DNA from: Toxorhynchites rutilus septentrionalis
Lineage: Eukaryota > Arthropoda > Insecta > Diptera > Culicidae
Assembly (NCBI RefSeq): GCF_029784135.1
Contig: NC_073746.1
Span: 249,869,494-249,933,493, forward strand
Length of the DNA stretch: 64,000 bases
Direction of reading: 5' to 3'
The notes under the pieces are model-generated. The model searched no databases. It worked only from the letters and a program-made list of their open reading frames with translations, and was not told the DNA's origin. Every line of letters begins with the position of its first letter. The first letter of the stretch is position 1. Shown one piece after another: positions 1-9,600 of the stretch. Both the position numbers and the translations under genes were made by a program.

Positions 1-488
1 TCGCCTACAATCGGGAGTAATATTGATTCGTTCTCCTCGTCTACAATAAAATCTATTGTGTGTTGATTGAAGTCCCCGTAAATATGGATTTTAATTTTAG
101 GGTCGAGTTTATCAATAAATGACTCCGCGATATTTAAAAATTTCTCATAAGAATGTTTTTCGGCAAAATTAGGCGGGAAATAGATAGATACAAAAACATG
201 TGTTTGGCCATTAATACATACTTTCACCCACATATCATCAAATTCTATCATATCACTAGGAATACGAACTGCATTTAACAGGGCATTAACAGCAATGAGT
301 ACACCACCCCCCGATTTTTTATCACACAGTGACAAATCTCGATCACACCCAAACACGTAAAAATTGCTACCAAATAATTCTTCACTTTTCACTGTGTCGT
401 TCCAACTGGTTTCAGTGGCCAGTATTACATTGTACAGGTAAGCATTAACTGTTTTATATATTTGTTTCATTTTCGCCGCACTACGCAT
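1..488 (-). CDS. Partial AP endonuclease domain of a non-LTR retrotransposon ORF2
   Basis: From the ATG at 486-488 on the minus strand there is an open frame of about 162 codons that runs off the left edge. Visible endonuclease landmarks are the catalytic Glu in ATETSWND, the SGGGVLIAV strand, the IYFPPNF segment and GDFN in IYGDFNQH. In Jockey/CR1-type LINEs this AP-like nuclease nicks target DNA for target-primed reverse transcription. No stop or frameshift is visible in the part present. The segment normally preceding the ETSW motif is short, so the true ORF2 start may lie further upstream (higher coordinates). The reverse transcriptase would lie outside the window. Confidence 0.8.
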   Translation of the reverse strand, partial: MRSAAKMKQIYKTVNAYLYNVILATETSWNDTVKSEELFGSNFYVFGCDRDLSLCDKKSGGGVLIAVNALLNAVRIPSDMIEFDDMWVKVCINGQTHVFVSIYFPPNFAEKHSYEKFLNIAESFIDKLDPKIKIHIYGDFNQHTIDFIVDEENESILLPIVG

Positions 489-540
489 TCAATTGAAATT
501 TTGAAAATAAATAATTATTTCAAGTAAACCAGTATGAACT

Positions 541-1231
541 AAATCTTCATCCGAAGAATGCGTCAGTGGTGGTGAAAACTCGAACAACCGTTATTGGTTG
601 TATCGCTGCATGGCATGCACCTGTGAGACGATGAATGTAGCTGCGTTGTGTGTGATGGTCCACAGGATATGGGTTAAGGACCTCTCCTCTTTGGAAGTTG
701 ATCATTCGTGGATTCGTTTTGGGTGGCCTAGAGAATTGATGTTTAGCCGCTGCCAAGAGTACTCTGTCCGGTGATGATTGTTAATGTTGTTCCTGCGTTG
801 ATTATTGTTCCTGCTGCTGGATTCGCTACTATTAAATCGAATGTTGTTCATGTTGAATGTACTGTCATATCTGTTAAGGTCATGATATCGGATGTTATTA
901 ATGTGTGAGTTGCTCCTGATATTTCTGTGGCGCGCATTATTGTTATTATTTGTATATCTATTGACATAGTTGTGCTCTGAGTTGCTGTAATTCCTTCTAC
1001 CTTTCGACGATTATTCCTATTGGGTTGGTTCATCATTTGATTCCTTCTGCGACGGTTCCTGGCCTTTTCAGCTTCCTTTTGTTGATTGATCCTACGGAGT
1101 TGTCGCGCGTTATATTCGGTCCAGTCAGCATTCCCCAACCCAATAGTACTGTTTTGAAAAGATTCGAAATATTTGTGTATAGTGAAAATAATTCGGGACT
1201 TTCACTCTGGAAAAGTGATTTGCAACGATCA
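541..1231 (-). pseudogene. Asn-rich remnant upstream of the LINE endonuclease (possible ORF1)
   Basis: Upstream of the endonuclease, on the same strand, the three frames switch between short basic and Asn-rich open stretches: a segment with NARQLRRINQQKEAEKARN, then NRRRRNQMMNQPNRNNRR, then in another frame runs such as NRYTNNNNNARHRN. The low-complexity composition and at least one apparent frameshift near 980-1000 suggest a decayed ORF1-like coding region or 5' untranslated region of the same LINE. No zinc knuckle or RRM is evident. The segment is cut at 1232 by the TA where the pogo-like transposon inserted. I cannot assign a function. Confidence 0.35.
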
Positions 1232-1681
1232 TAGGGGAAAGTAGGTAAAGATGGACACTTTTAATATTTCATTAACTAAAATTTTTTGAAATATTTTAGT
1301 TATGCAAATACTTTCAATAAAGTGTATCAATACTTTCGAGACACACTGTTGATTTCCAGCGAGCGAACTGTCAAGCTTGTAAACAAAACAAAAATTATCT
1401 TCGCGGGTGCACCATTCGATGTAATTTTTACTCCGTAGAAAATAGCGAAAAGTTCGTGATTTTTTGTTTTCTACGTGTTCCTCCAACGGGTAAGTATTTA
1501 TTTAGTCCATCATTAACTATCCTGTGATAAATCAGAGGTTTTTCAATGCTTATAGGAAGAGCTACGGTCATTCGAAAAAAAAGCTGCCAGTTCGGGCAAG
1601 ACGGGCACATTAAGGTAAGGAAAGACGGACACTAGTATTTTCCTAGGGTATTTAACAAAACTTTTTGGTTTTACTATAAAG

Positions 1682-3371
1682 ATGCCTACAAATTACAAGC
1701 GCAAGAGTAACAGGCAGTCATGGACCGCTCAGCAGTTGGAACAAGCCATTAAGGCTGTAAAAAGTGGATCGCCAGTGACAGCAGCAAGAAGTTACGCAAT
1801 TCCAAGATCCACACTGATTCGCCACCTCACAAGTCCAACTGTATCCATTCGGCTAGGACCTCTTGATTCCGTATTCAATTCTCAATAAGAAGAGGAGCTG
1901 GTACAACATCTGTTGGATTTGGAAAAGAGGTTCTATGGAATAACGATGACTAATGTTCGAAAGCTTGCTTTTGATCTGGCCGAAAAAAATGGATTGCCAC
2001 ACGATTTCACGATTTGCTGGAAGAAGCGCTGAAAGATCCCAAATTGACGCCAGATCGTGTTTTGAACGCCGATGAGACTAGTGTTTGCACCGTTAGTATT
2101 TGTTTTGGCATTGTAGTTAGTTTAAAAATCAGTTTAATTTTTTATTCATACTTTCTTACAGGTTCCTCCGAAGAAGTCTAAGGTAGCGGCATTGAAAGGC
2201 AAAAAACAGGTTGGTGGTATTACATCTGCGGAACGCGGAGAAACAGCTACGGCAGTAATGTGCATGTCCGCAACCGGACAGCACCTTCCGCCGCTCTTCA
2301 TTTTTCTTCGCATGCGGATGCACGAAGCTTTGAAGAAAGGGGCATCACGTGGAAGCAAATTTGCCTGTAATGCATCGGGTTACATGGCGGTCGAAATATT
2401 CAATGAGTGGTTCGATCACTTCGATGGAGCATGTAAAACCTTCTGAAGACAGTCCTGCCTTGCTCATAATTGATGGCCACTCGTCGCACACGAAGAACCT
2501 AGCTTTTACCGAGAAAGCTAGAGCTAACTTTGTTAAGGTTCTAGTTTTACCACCTCACACTAGCAACAAACTTCAACCGCTTGATGTATCCTTTATGGCA
2601 CCTTTCAAGACGTACTACGTACAGGAAGTAGAGCGTTTCCTACAACAGAATCCAGGTAAAGTCGTCAGCCAATATGACGTTGCCGAGCTCATGAAACCTG
2701 CATTCATCAAGGCGGCTACTACGGAAATTGCTGAGAATGGGTTCGAAAAAATAGGAATTTGGCCATTTGATCGCAATATTTTTTCCGATGATGACTTTGC
2801 CCCGGCCACGGTGACTGATCAACCCGATCCTGAGATTCTTCGTGAAGAAGAGACGTTTCGATTGCATCTTGAAGGTGCGCCTAGTCAATCGACCGTGAAT
2901 CGCATTTCCTGTGAGGATAAAGAAGTTCAAGTGCTTCCCGAAGGCATCATGGCTGATTTCGCAGAACCGGACAGCATCTCAACGGCCAATAACCCGGTGT
3001 TTGAAATATCTCCGTCGATCATACTTCCGTTACCGAAAATGGTCACCCCGAGAGTCACGAAGAGAAAACGCCAAGCAGAAAAGGTAGCTGACATAACGTC
3101 TGCTCAATACGCTGACACTTTGAAGAAGGCGAAAGCATCGAAAGACATTAAATCCATCAAAAAAGAACAAAAACAACGCTCTTCGAAGAAGCCTAAGCAA
3201 AATAAGGGCAAAGGGGACACCTCATCTGATAATCTATGCGAGAAATGCGGAAGCCAGTTTTTTGATTCAGATTTCGGGACAGGTTGGACAATATGCTTAC
3301 AATGCCTTTCATGGTTCCACGCTGAATGCTTTACTTCTGCTGCTATAACTATTTGTCAGAACTGCTCTTGA
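1682..3371 (+). pseudogene. pogo-like transposase with CENP-B-type HTH, DDD catalytic core and C-terminal PHD finger
   Basis: Starts with ATG at 1682: NYKRKSNRQSWTAQQLEQAI and an HTH segment (VTAARSYAIPRSTL). A TAA at 1886-1888 breaks the frame; matching sequence resumes directly (EEELVQHLLDLEKRFYGI). About 2000 there is a deletion and frame change. The first catalytic Asp lies in NADETS (about 2071). A 70-nt intron fits 2092-2161 (GTTAGT donor, ctttcttacag acceptor). A frameshift near 2425 precedes IIDGHSSH (second Asp). The third Asp is in KLQPLDVSF, giving DD36D. The tail (3238-3367) has CEKC, CLQC, H, C and CQNC spaced as a Cys4-His-Cys3 PHD finger. Stop at 3371. The family cuts and pastes DNA in the nucleus; this copy cannot encode a functional enzyme. 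Confidence 0.85.
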
Positions 3372-3796
3372 TTCTTCTTTTTTTCTTGTTTTTTTATTCC
3401 CACTGAAAATTGAATTAATTTAAATACTCAAATGAACTTAAACCATCGATGAATTTGTTTTTGCTTTATAAATAAACTTTCGTTTTGAAATATTTTTAAG
3501 TGTATCATTAAACTTTACAAATGAATTATCGTCTTCCTAGGAGGTCATTTAAAATATGCGTGGACAGGTTGTTGGCTTTTTCAGATCCTTTTCCTTCCTT
3601 TGCGAGGACAATGGCCCGCAAAAATCCAGAAATTTTTGCATGGAGTGTATGTATTTGACCTCTTCTGTCGTTCCCTTCCAAGGATGAAACTGTCCACGAA
3701 CAACATGAGTAGCCTTTCGAATCGTAGCGTAATTCAAGAACACTCCCCAATGCTGAAAACACTAAAATACGTACAAAAACTACAACTTTTCCGTAA

Positions 3797-3854
3797 GTGT
3801 CCATCTTTCCCACCTTAGTGTCCGTCTTACCCATTCCAGATGTCCGTCTTTCCC
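3797..3854 (-). repeat. Subterminal triplicate of the pogo-like terminal motif
   Basis: Three closely spaced minus-strand copies of a gtgtccRtctttccc-like motif lie at 3797-3811, 3818-3832 and 3841-3854, echoing the TIR motif. A plus-strand counterpart (aaggaaagacggacac) is at 1617-1632. Such repeated subterminal motifs are usual transposase-binding sites in pogo/Tigger-type elements; binding here is inferred. Confidence 0.65.
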
Positions 3855-3938
3855 GACCATGTGAAGAAATAGTATTTCGATGCATTTTTTTTCAATGACC
3901 CAGAATACATCAATGGTGGAATAAATTTACTAGTATCA

Positions 3939-6653
3939 ATGGTAATTATGATAGAAAAGGAAGTTTCAATTTATACAACAACTGCGATCATGAAAGCTAT
4001 ATTGGTCGCCGTTTTGGTCGCCGTTAAATCCGATATTCGGTGTTGTGCGTTTACGTTAACAAACTGTACTCATCTCGAACAAACGGTCGTTTCTATTAGT
4101 CTTCCCGGGACAACTATTTACGTCTGCGGAATTTATATTCGCCCGAGCTCTCGTCCTGATATTTATGAATCGCACGCAGCTGCTGTTCAAGAGATTTGCG
4201 ACCTGTCCTCCGCAAACGACGTCATTGTTGTACTTGGCGACTATAATCTCCCACATCTATCATGGTGTTTCGACGACGACTGCAACAGTTACCTGCCAAT
4301 CAACGCCTCTACCGAATCTGAAATTGCATTTGCAGAATCCATCCTCACATCCGGACTTCACCAAATCAACTCAGTTCGTAACGCAAACGGACGTCTTCTT
4401 GACCTGGCGTTTGTGAGTGAATCTACCTATGTAGAGCTCATTGATCCACCATCTTCGCTTTTAAAAATTGATCCTCACCATAACCCGTTTGTTCTCCGGC
4501 TTGAAATGGTGGCTGGAAATCAAAACCCTATCGGCGTAAGTGATGTTGATGATTTCGATTTTAAACGATGTGACTTCGTAGCGCTTAATGACCTGCTTGC
4601 GGCGGTTGACTGGGATGCTATACTTGGCGACGCATCCACAGACCAGACAGCTGCACTGTTCTATGAAAAGGTTTTTAGCATACTCGACGATCAAGTTCCA
4701 CGAAAACACAGGAGTTCCGCAATTCACTCAAAACTCCCTTGGTGGACACCAGAACTACGACACCTTCGTAATATCGTTCGGAAATCACGTAAACGTTTTT
4801 TCCGCGAAAGATCTTCGTGCAACAGGGATAGATTAAAACACCTTGAAACGATCTACAATGAATGTCAAGAAAACGCGTTTCGAAGTTACAACAACCGCAC
4901 CGAATCAAACTTGAAACGTGATCCAGCATCTTTCTGGTCCTACATTAGGAACCTGAAAAATACTACTCGAATTCCCTCAGGAATGACGCATGATGGAGCT
5001 ACTGCGGACTCGCCCGAGAATATCGCTGACTTTTTCGCGGACTTTTTTAGTAGCGTGCACAATCGTGACACTCCCAGTTTATCAGCGGCTGGTCGAAACA
5101 TTCCATCGTTTGACATAAACCTTCCGCTATTAACTTTCGCCCCAAATGACGTAGCTGCAGTTTTGAAAAACCTTGACGCTTCCAAGGGTGCCGGTACAGA
5201 CTGTCTACCTCCAGCATTTCTAAAGGAATGTGCAGATGCATTAAAAACTCCTATCAGCACAATCTTCAATCGTTCCCTGAGCGAGCGTAGGTTTCCAGAG
5301 GTGTGGAAGATGGCATCGATCACTCCAATTCACAAGTCTGGTAGTGTTCACGCCATTTGTAACTACCGAGGAATCTCGATATTATGCTGCATTGCTAAAG
5401 TTTTTGAAGAACTCGTCCACCGGAGTCTCTTTAATGCGGTTCGTTCGTTCATAACTGATGCTCAACATGGTTTTGTGAAGAAATGTTCAACCGTTTCAAA
5501 TCTGATGAGTTACATGAGCGTTCTGTCAGAAACTGTAGAAAGTCGCAGTCAGGTAGATGCTATCTATTTTGATTTCTCGAAAGCTTTTGATAAAGTCCCC
5601 CACGAACTGGCTATCGCGAAACTCAAACATATTGGACTTCCTGAATGGATAACTGAGTGGCTCAGATCGTATCTAACCGATAGAAAAGCTTTCGTGAGAG
5701 TTGGAAGTGCTCGTTCTCGTACATATCTTATTTCATCCGGCGTCCCTCAAGGGAGCGTTCTTGGGCCCTTGATTTTCATTCTCTTCGTCAATGATCTCGC
5801 CAGCCGGCTGAGGTCTGGTAAGCTTTTCTACGCTGATGACCTAAAAATATTTAGGAAAATCTCTTCCATATTGGACTGCTATGCTCTACAAGCTGACGTG
5901 AATGAATTGGTTGCATGGTGTGCTGATAATGGCATGGAGTTGAACATCAGCAAGTGCAAGACAATCACATTTACAAGGCGCCAATCGTTTCTGTCCCATG
6001 ACTACATAATCGGTTCTGCTGTTATCGATCGCGTTACCTCCATTCGAGATCTCGGGGTAATTCTCGACATCAAACTAAAGTTTACCGAACACATCAACAA
6101 CGTCATCGCAAAAGGATACGCTGTTCTAGGGTTTATCCGGCGGAACACGCAGTCCTTCCGTGACCCGTACACGCTGAAGGCTCTGTACAGCTCAATGGTT
6201 CGAAGTGTCCTTGAATACGCAGCATGCGTGTGGGCTCCTTACCATACAACGCACATCATCAGGATCGAAAAAGTGCAACGCTGTTTTATTCGCTACGCCT
6301 TAAGACAACTGCCATGGAATGATCCCGCTCATCTTCCTGATTACGAAAGTCGCTGCATGCTTATTGACATAGAAACGCTTTCGGCGAGGCGGAAGAAAAT
6401 TCAACGTCTGTTCGTCTTCGATTTACTGTCCGGAAACATCGACTGTGCGGAGTTAATCAGCGAGATACGGTTCTACGCTCCCACCAGACAGCTCCGCGAA
6501 AGACAGCTATTGGCGATACGGCCGCATACAACGTCGTACGGGCAAAACTGTCCTTTGTCCAGCTGCTTCCGTGCGTTTAATGAAGTTCAATGTCACTTCG
6601 ATTTTAATGTATCTAAATGTGTTTTTAAACGTAGAATTAGGAATATTAGGTAG
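3939..6653 (+). CDS. LINE ORF2: endonuclease (partial) and reverse transcriptase
   Basis: An uninterrupted 904-codon frame. The first 15-25 codons from the ATG at 3939 are host-transposon sequence read through, so the native start is missing. Order of domains: endonuclease from VAVKSDI, with GDYNLPH near residue 100; linker with FWSYIRNLKN; RT with the GAGTDCLPPAFL block, motif A IYFDFSKAFDKV (about 541), SSGVPQGSVLGP, and YADD (about 630); then a C-terminal region containing LPWNDPAHLPDYESR, shared with the relic at 18736. The polymerase copies LINE RNA at a nicked chromosomal target. RT residues look intact, but the truncated endonuclease argues that this copy is not autonomous. Confidence 0.85.
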   Translation: MVIMIEKEVSIYTTTAIMKAILVAVLVAVKSDIRCCAFTLTNCTHLEQTVVSISLPGTTIYVCGIYIRPSSRPDIYESHAAAVQEICDLSSANDVIVVLGDYNLPHLSWCFDDDCNSYLPINASTESEIAFAESILTSGLHQINSVRNANGRLLDLAFVSESTYVELIDPPSSLLKIDPHHNPFVLRLEMVAGNQNPIGVSDVDDFDFKRCDFVALNDLLAAVDWDAILGDASTDQTAALFYEKVFSILDDQVPRKHRSSAIHSKLPWWTPELRHLRNIVRKSRKRFFRERSSCNRDRLKHLETIYNECQENAFRSYNNRTESNLKRDPASFWSYIRNLKNTTRIPSGMTHDGATADSPENIADFFADFFSSVHNRDTPSLSAAGRNIPSFDINLPLLTFAPNDVAAVLKNLDASKGAGTDCLPPAFLKECADALKTPISTIFNRSLSERRFPEVWKMASITPIHKSGSVHAICNYRGISILCCIAKVFEELVHRSLFNAVRSFITDAQHGFVKKCSTVSNLMSYMSVLSETVESRSQVDAIYFDFSKAFDKVPHELAIAKLKHIGLPEWITEWLRSYLTDRKAFVRVGSARSRTYLISSGVPQGSVLGPLIFILFVNDLASRLRSGKLFYADDLKIFRKISSILDCYALQADVNELVAWCADNGMELNISKCKTITFTRRQSFLSHDYIIGSAVIDRVTSIRDLGVILDIKLKFTEHINNVIAKGYAVLGFIRRNTQSFRDPYTLKALYSSMVRSVLEYAACVWAPYHTTHIIRIEKVQRCFIRYALRQLPWNDPAHLPDYESRCMLIDIETLSARRKKIQRLFVFDLLSGNIDCAELISEIRFYAPTRQLRERQLLAIRPHTTSYGQNCPLSSCFRAFNEVQCHFDFNVSKCVFKRRIRNIR

Positions 6654-6731
6654 GATTTAAGATTTGTCAGTCTGTGAGATGTTTTTTTAAATCTAAGACG
6701 AAGTGAAATAAATAAATAAATAAATAAATAT
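3990..6731 (+). mobile_element. 5'-truncated Jockey/CR1-type LINE inserted in the pogo-like element
   Basis: LINE coding sequence starts abruptly around 3990-4010 in the middle of the endonuclease domain (LVAVKSDIRCC) and ends in a (taaa)n tail at about 6705-6731, typical of target-primed reverse transcription with 5' truncation. The flanking DNA on both sides belongs to the pogo-like transposon. I could not find a clear target-site duplication by eye. Confidence 0.8.
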
Positions 6732-6910
6732 GTGTAAAAATTCAGATTTCACCATAGGGTGTCCGTCTTTACCTACTTTCCCCTACATATTGATAAATAA
6801 GTTTGGTGTAACTTTGTAGCAATTTGAACAATTTGATTTATTGTGAGCATTATACATGTGCGGACCGGAGAGCTATTATGACAGCTCTCAATTAGAATCT
6901 GAAAAAAAAA

Positions 6911-7020
6911 CTAGAAGTGGGTGATATAACCGCAAGGTGGACGTAGGACTAACGTTGGCTTGGCAATCAATAAGTAACAAGCATATAACTCTTTGACATT
7001 TCATCTTTTGAATAAAATGC
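6911..7020 (+). repeat. Dispersed hairpin repeat, copy a (GACGTAGGACTA family)
   Basis: Contains gtgggtgatataaccgc followed by ggacgtaggactaacgttgg. The same arrangement (imperfect stem of about 10 bp, then the nearly invariant gacgtagRactac box) recurs at 8361, 13461, 21781, 28828 and, inverted, 57091. Stem sequences differ while pairing is largely kept. No ORF. Identity as MITE, SINE or part of a larger element is unknown. Confidence 0.5.
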
Positions 7021-7076
7021 AATTCAAAATGGTCTCGTCCAAAAAAATTTATTTTTGATTCGAATGAAAGTTTGTA

Positions 7077-7645
7077 CACGGTCTTTCTGATTAAACGCTC
7101 AAGCAACAAGTTTTGATAACTTCTACAAAAGTGAACCGATTTTTATTTAAAAAAAAACGAAAATAAAGCTTATTTTAGGACATTTTCGATGCGACCACCA
7201 TTTTTTTTCGATAACTCATTTTAAACTGTGAACTAAATTCTTCACGCACACCTCTAACATTACGACTTCGATGCTGTTGGAAATCCGAGTTATTTCTTCT
7301 TTAAGTTCCTACAAATTTTGTGGCTTATTAACATAGCAACGGTCCTTCATGTACCCCCAGAGGAAATAATCGACGACGAGAAATGCTGAAATTATTACCA
7401 TAAGAGAACAAAGTTTCATTAAGGCTTCGGTTGCTCGAGTAATACGATTTCACTAAAAATACACGTTCTTGTAAATTGTACATCTTGACACTAAAAACCA
7501 TCCGATCAGAATGATCAGACTGAGTAGCCGAATATTATCATCTCGAAGGGGTGATTGCAGTGTTACCATCGACGGAGCGAAACACAATTTTTATAAGGAG
7601 CTATTCGATTTTTTTTTGCGTGAGCGTTCAATCTGAAAGACCCTG
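7077..7645 (-). mobile_element. Internally deleted Tc1/mariner element with TA duplication
   Basis: TIRs are cacggtctttctgatt at 7077 and, inverted, aatctgaaagaccctg ending at 7645; TA flanks both ends (7075-7076 and 7646-7647). At 569 bp it is less than half the usual 1.3 kb. Only a C-terminal transposase fragment remains on the minus strand. Confidence 0.75.
7140..7390 (-). pseudogene. C-terminal fragment of a mariner-type transposase
   Basis: On the minus strand 7379-7347 encodes VDYFLWGYMKD, the block containing the last catalytic Asp of Tc1/mariner transposases, followed by RCYVNKPQNL, a stop, then ELKEEITRISN and a second stop before VIEKKW. The DDE N-terminal part and the DNA-binding domain are absent. 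Confidence 0.7.
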
Positions 7646-8360
7646 TATTCCGTTTGATTTGAAGGAAGTATGAGCTTTCCACAGCAATTGGGAATTTTTT
7701 GATTCAAGTGTAACTCTTAAAAAGGGCGTATCGATTTTTGTAAGAGAAATCTTTGATAATTTATATCTCAAAAAATATGAGTCGAACCGAACCAGTGTTA
7801 TAGAGTATTGATGCTTAAACGTGAAAAAATTTAACCTGAGAAAAAATAGTACTTTTTGTTTTATTTACAAAAGAAAACACTAATTTGCAATATCTAAAAT
7901 ACGCATTTTAATTTTTTTATTTTTTTATTTTTCAAAGATGCATGTAAAAGGACATTGCATCCCATTAACTAGAGTTTTTCATTTACTGACATGGTTAAGA
8001 AACGTTTTTCAAATGAACGTTCCTTACCGTTTTTCGGAAAGGGTCTACAACACGAAAAAAATTTGTTGCAGTTCATTATGGTATACTGTTATTCACTCTA
8101 TAAGGAAGATTATTTGACTGATGGACGATGTTTGAATCTAAGTAACTTCATATACTTTATATACAAAGGTACCTTAAAGATACCTATAGGTATAATCTAG
8201 GCATAACATAAACAAGTTGATTTTTTTGTACCCATAACGTCCGGTTCAATCAACGAAGTGTATTTGTGTTGTTGGGATTTCAATTCTACATTGAAAACTG
8301 TTCATGTTTCGATTGTGTAGCACGAATAATAGTTTCAAAGTTTGTATTATGATAAAAAAC

Positions 8361-8480
8361 AGGAAGTGGGTTATATCTGTGGTATAACCACAAAGGTGAC
8401 GTAGAACTATCGTTGAATTAGTGATCATTTGTTTGAAGTTGCATCTGAATCAATTCTCGATGAATGGATGAATGAATAAA
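8361..8480 (+). repeat. Dispersed hairpin repeat, copy b
   Basis: Stem ggttatatct-gtggtataacc is perfect over several base pairs, followed by gtgacgtagaactatcgttg and then a tail (gaagttgcatctgaatcaat...tgaatgaataaa) shared with the copy at 13461. The shared tail shows the repeat unit is at least 110 bp, not just the hairpin. Confidence 0.55.
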
Positions 8481-8647
8481 TTGCAAGATGGGTGAAAGTT
8501 TATCGATTTTTCTTCATGAAAATCACACATAATCGATACGAGTTTGGGTTTATTGAAAAGCCCCATGTCTCTAGTTGCTAATACTACCACAAGGTGTTGA
8601 AATTATTCAATTTTTTATGTCTTTCAACGATTTTCCTTAAAGAGGAA

Positions 8648-9361
8648 TTATGATCATGGTTTGACCTCCTCTGATCATGGTTTGCCCAAAAAATTATCAT
8701 GGTTTGTCCGGTTTTAGAAATCACTATTTTTGAATGAAAACATTCCAATTCACAAGTAGATGTTGCATTTATCATTGCTTGAGTTTACTGTCATCATATT
8801 GATCCATTCATAATTTAGGCTTTCTTCAGAATATTGCCTTTTCTTGAGCATTTCAAAAGTGTTCACCACAACACACTCAACACAGAGAAACTTTATTTAT
8901 GCGCGAAGGACCATAGAAATCATGTGGCCAAAACAACATTATTGAATTGGACAACTCATGATCAGAATTGAGTTCATCAAAATGCGTTAATTTAATGGTT
9001 TAGCTATGTAAATGATACAAATGGTGTGCAAGCATGATGTTTACAATATTTGTAAGTGTTTATTTTTGTAATAATCCAGAAGAGGTCTGAATACGTGCCA
9101 AATAATTATCTGGTGATCGATTAAAAGTTAGCTCGAATGTGGGGCGCATTGACACACATAGAAGGTGTATTTTATAATCCTTCAAAACATGTGATTTCGT
9201 AAAAATATACTATAAAATTACTTTAAATCATGTAGACGACAATCTTATTTATATGTTTTAAAGATTCGAATACCTTATTTGACACAGGAGCGCCGAATTA
9301 GTGCATTCAAAAAAGTGGACAAACCATGATCATATTTTCGACTGGACAAACCAAAATCATT
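8648..9361. mobile_element. MITE with repeated TCATGGTTTGTCC termini
   Basis: Left end: three direct copies of tgatcatggtttgNcc at 8650-8710. Right end: two inverted copies (ggacaaaccatgatcat at about 9318 and ggacaaaccaaaatca at about 9342). About 0.7 kb with no transposase. Terminal motifs repeated subterminally resemble the organisation of the pogo-like element at 1234, suggesting a non-autonomous pogo/mariner derivative (inference). Confidence 0.55.
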
Positions 9362-9600
9362 CACCTTATATTTTTTCACGTTTAAATATAAATACTCTAT
9401 AACTGTTTCTAAGACACTATTTCGGTATGACTCATAGTTTTTGAGATATGAATTATCAGAGATTTCTCTTACAAAAATCGATACACCCTTCTCAAAAGTT
9501 ACACTTAGTCAAAACATTCCCAAATGCTGTGGAAAACTCATATTTCCTCCAACTCAAACGGAATACAAGTTTTAATTCGAATCAAAAATACTCATGTTTT

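Larger units (their letters stand above)
1234..6783 (+). mobile_element. pogo-like DNA transposon with 25-bp TIRs, TA target duplication
   Basis: The left end at 1234-1258 begins ggggaaagtaggtaaaga and continues tggacac. The right end at 6759-6783 is its inverted copy with one mismatch in 25. TA dinucleotides flank both ends (1232-1233 and 6784-6785), as expected for Tc1/mariner-pogo insertion. Inside are a broken transposase (1682-3371) and a LINE insertion (about 3990-6731), so the element without the LINE is roughly 2.8 kb. Shorter copies of the terminal motif (ggaaagacggacac) recur subterminally at about 1619-1633 and 3797-3854. It interrupted the minus-strand LINE to its left. Confidence 0.88.
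7040..9600. mobile_element. Diverged element with long inverted repeats, interrupted by a mariner
   Basis: The left arm (7040-7076 continued at 7648-7838) and right arm (9365-9600) are inverted and about 80 percent alike by eye: ttgattcgaat, tattccgtttga, atcgatttttgtaagagaaa and cgtgaaaaaat occur in the same order on opposite strands. The left arm becomes continuous with its partner only when the mariner at 7077-7645 is removed, which confirms that insertion. The interior (7840-9360) holds a hairpin repeat and a MITE but no convincing transposase. The superfamily cannot be named. Confidence 0.65.

Noticed and set aside
1229..1486. Minus-strand 85-codon frame across the pogo left end
   Set aside because: It overlaps the TIR and subterminal region and has no similarity to transposase or any known domain; shadow frame.
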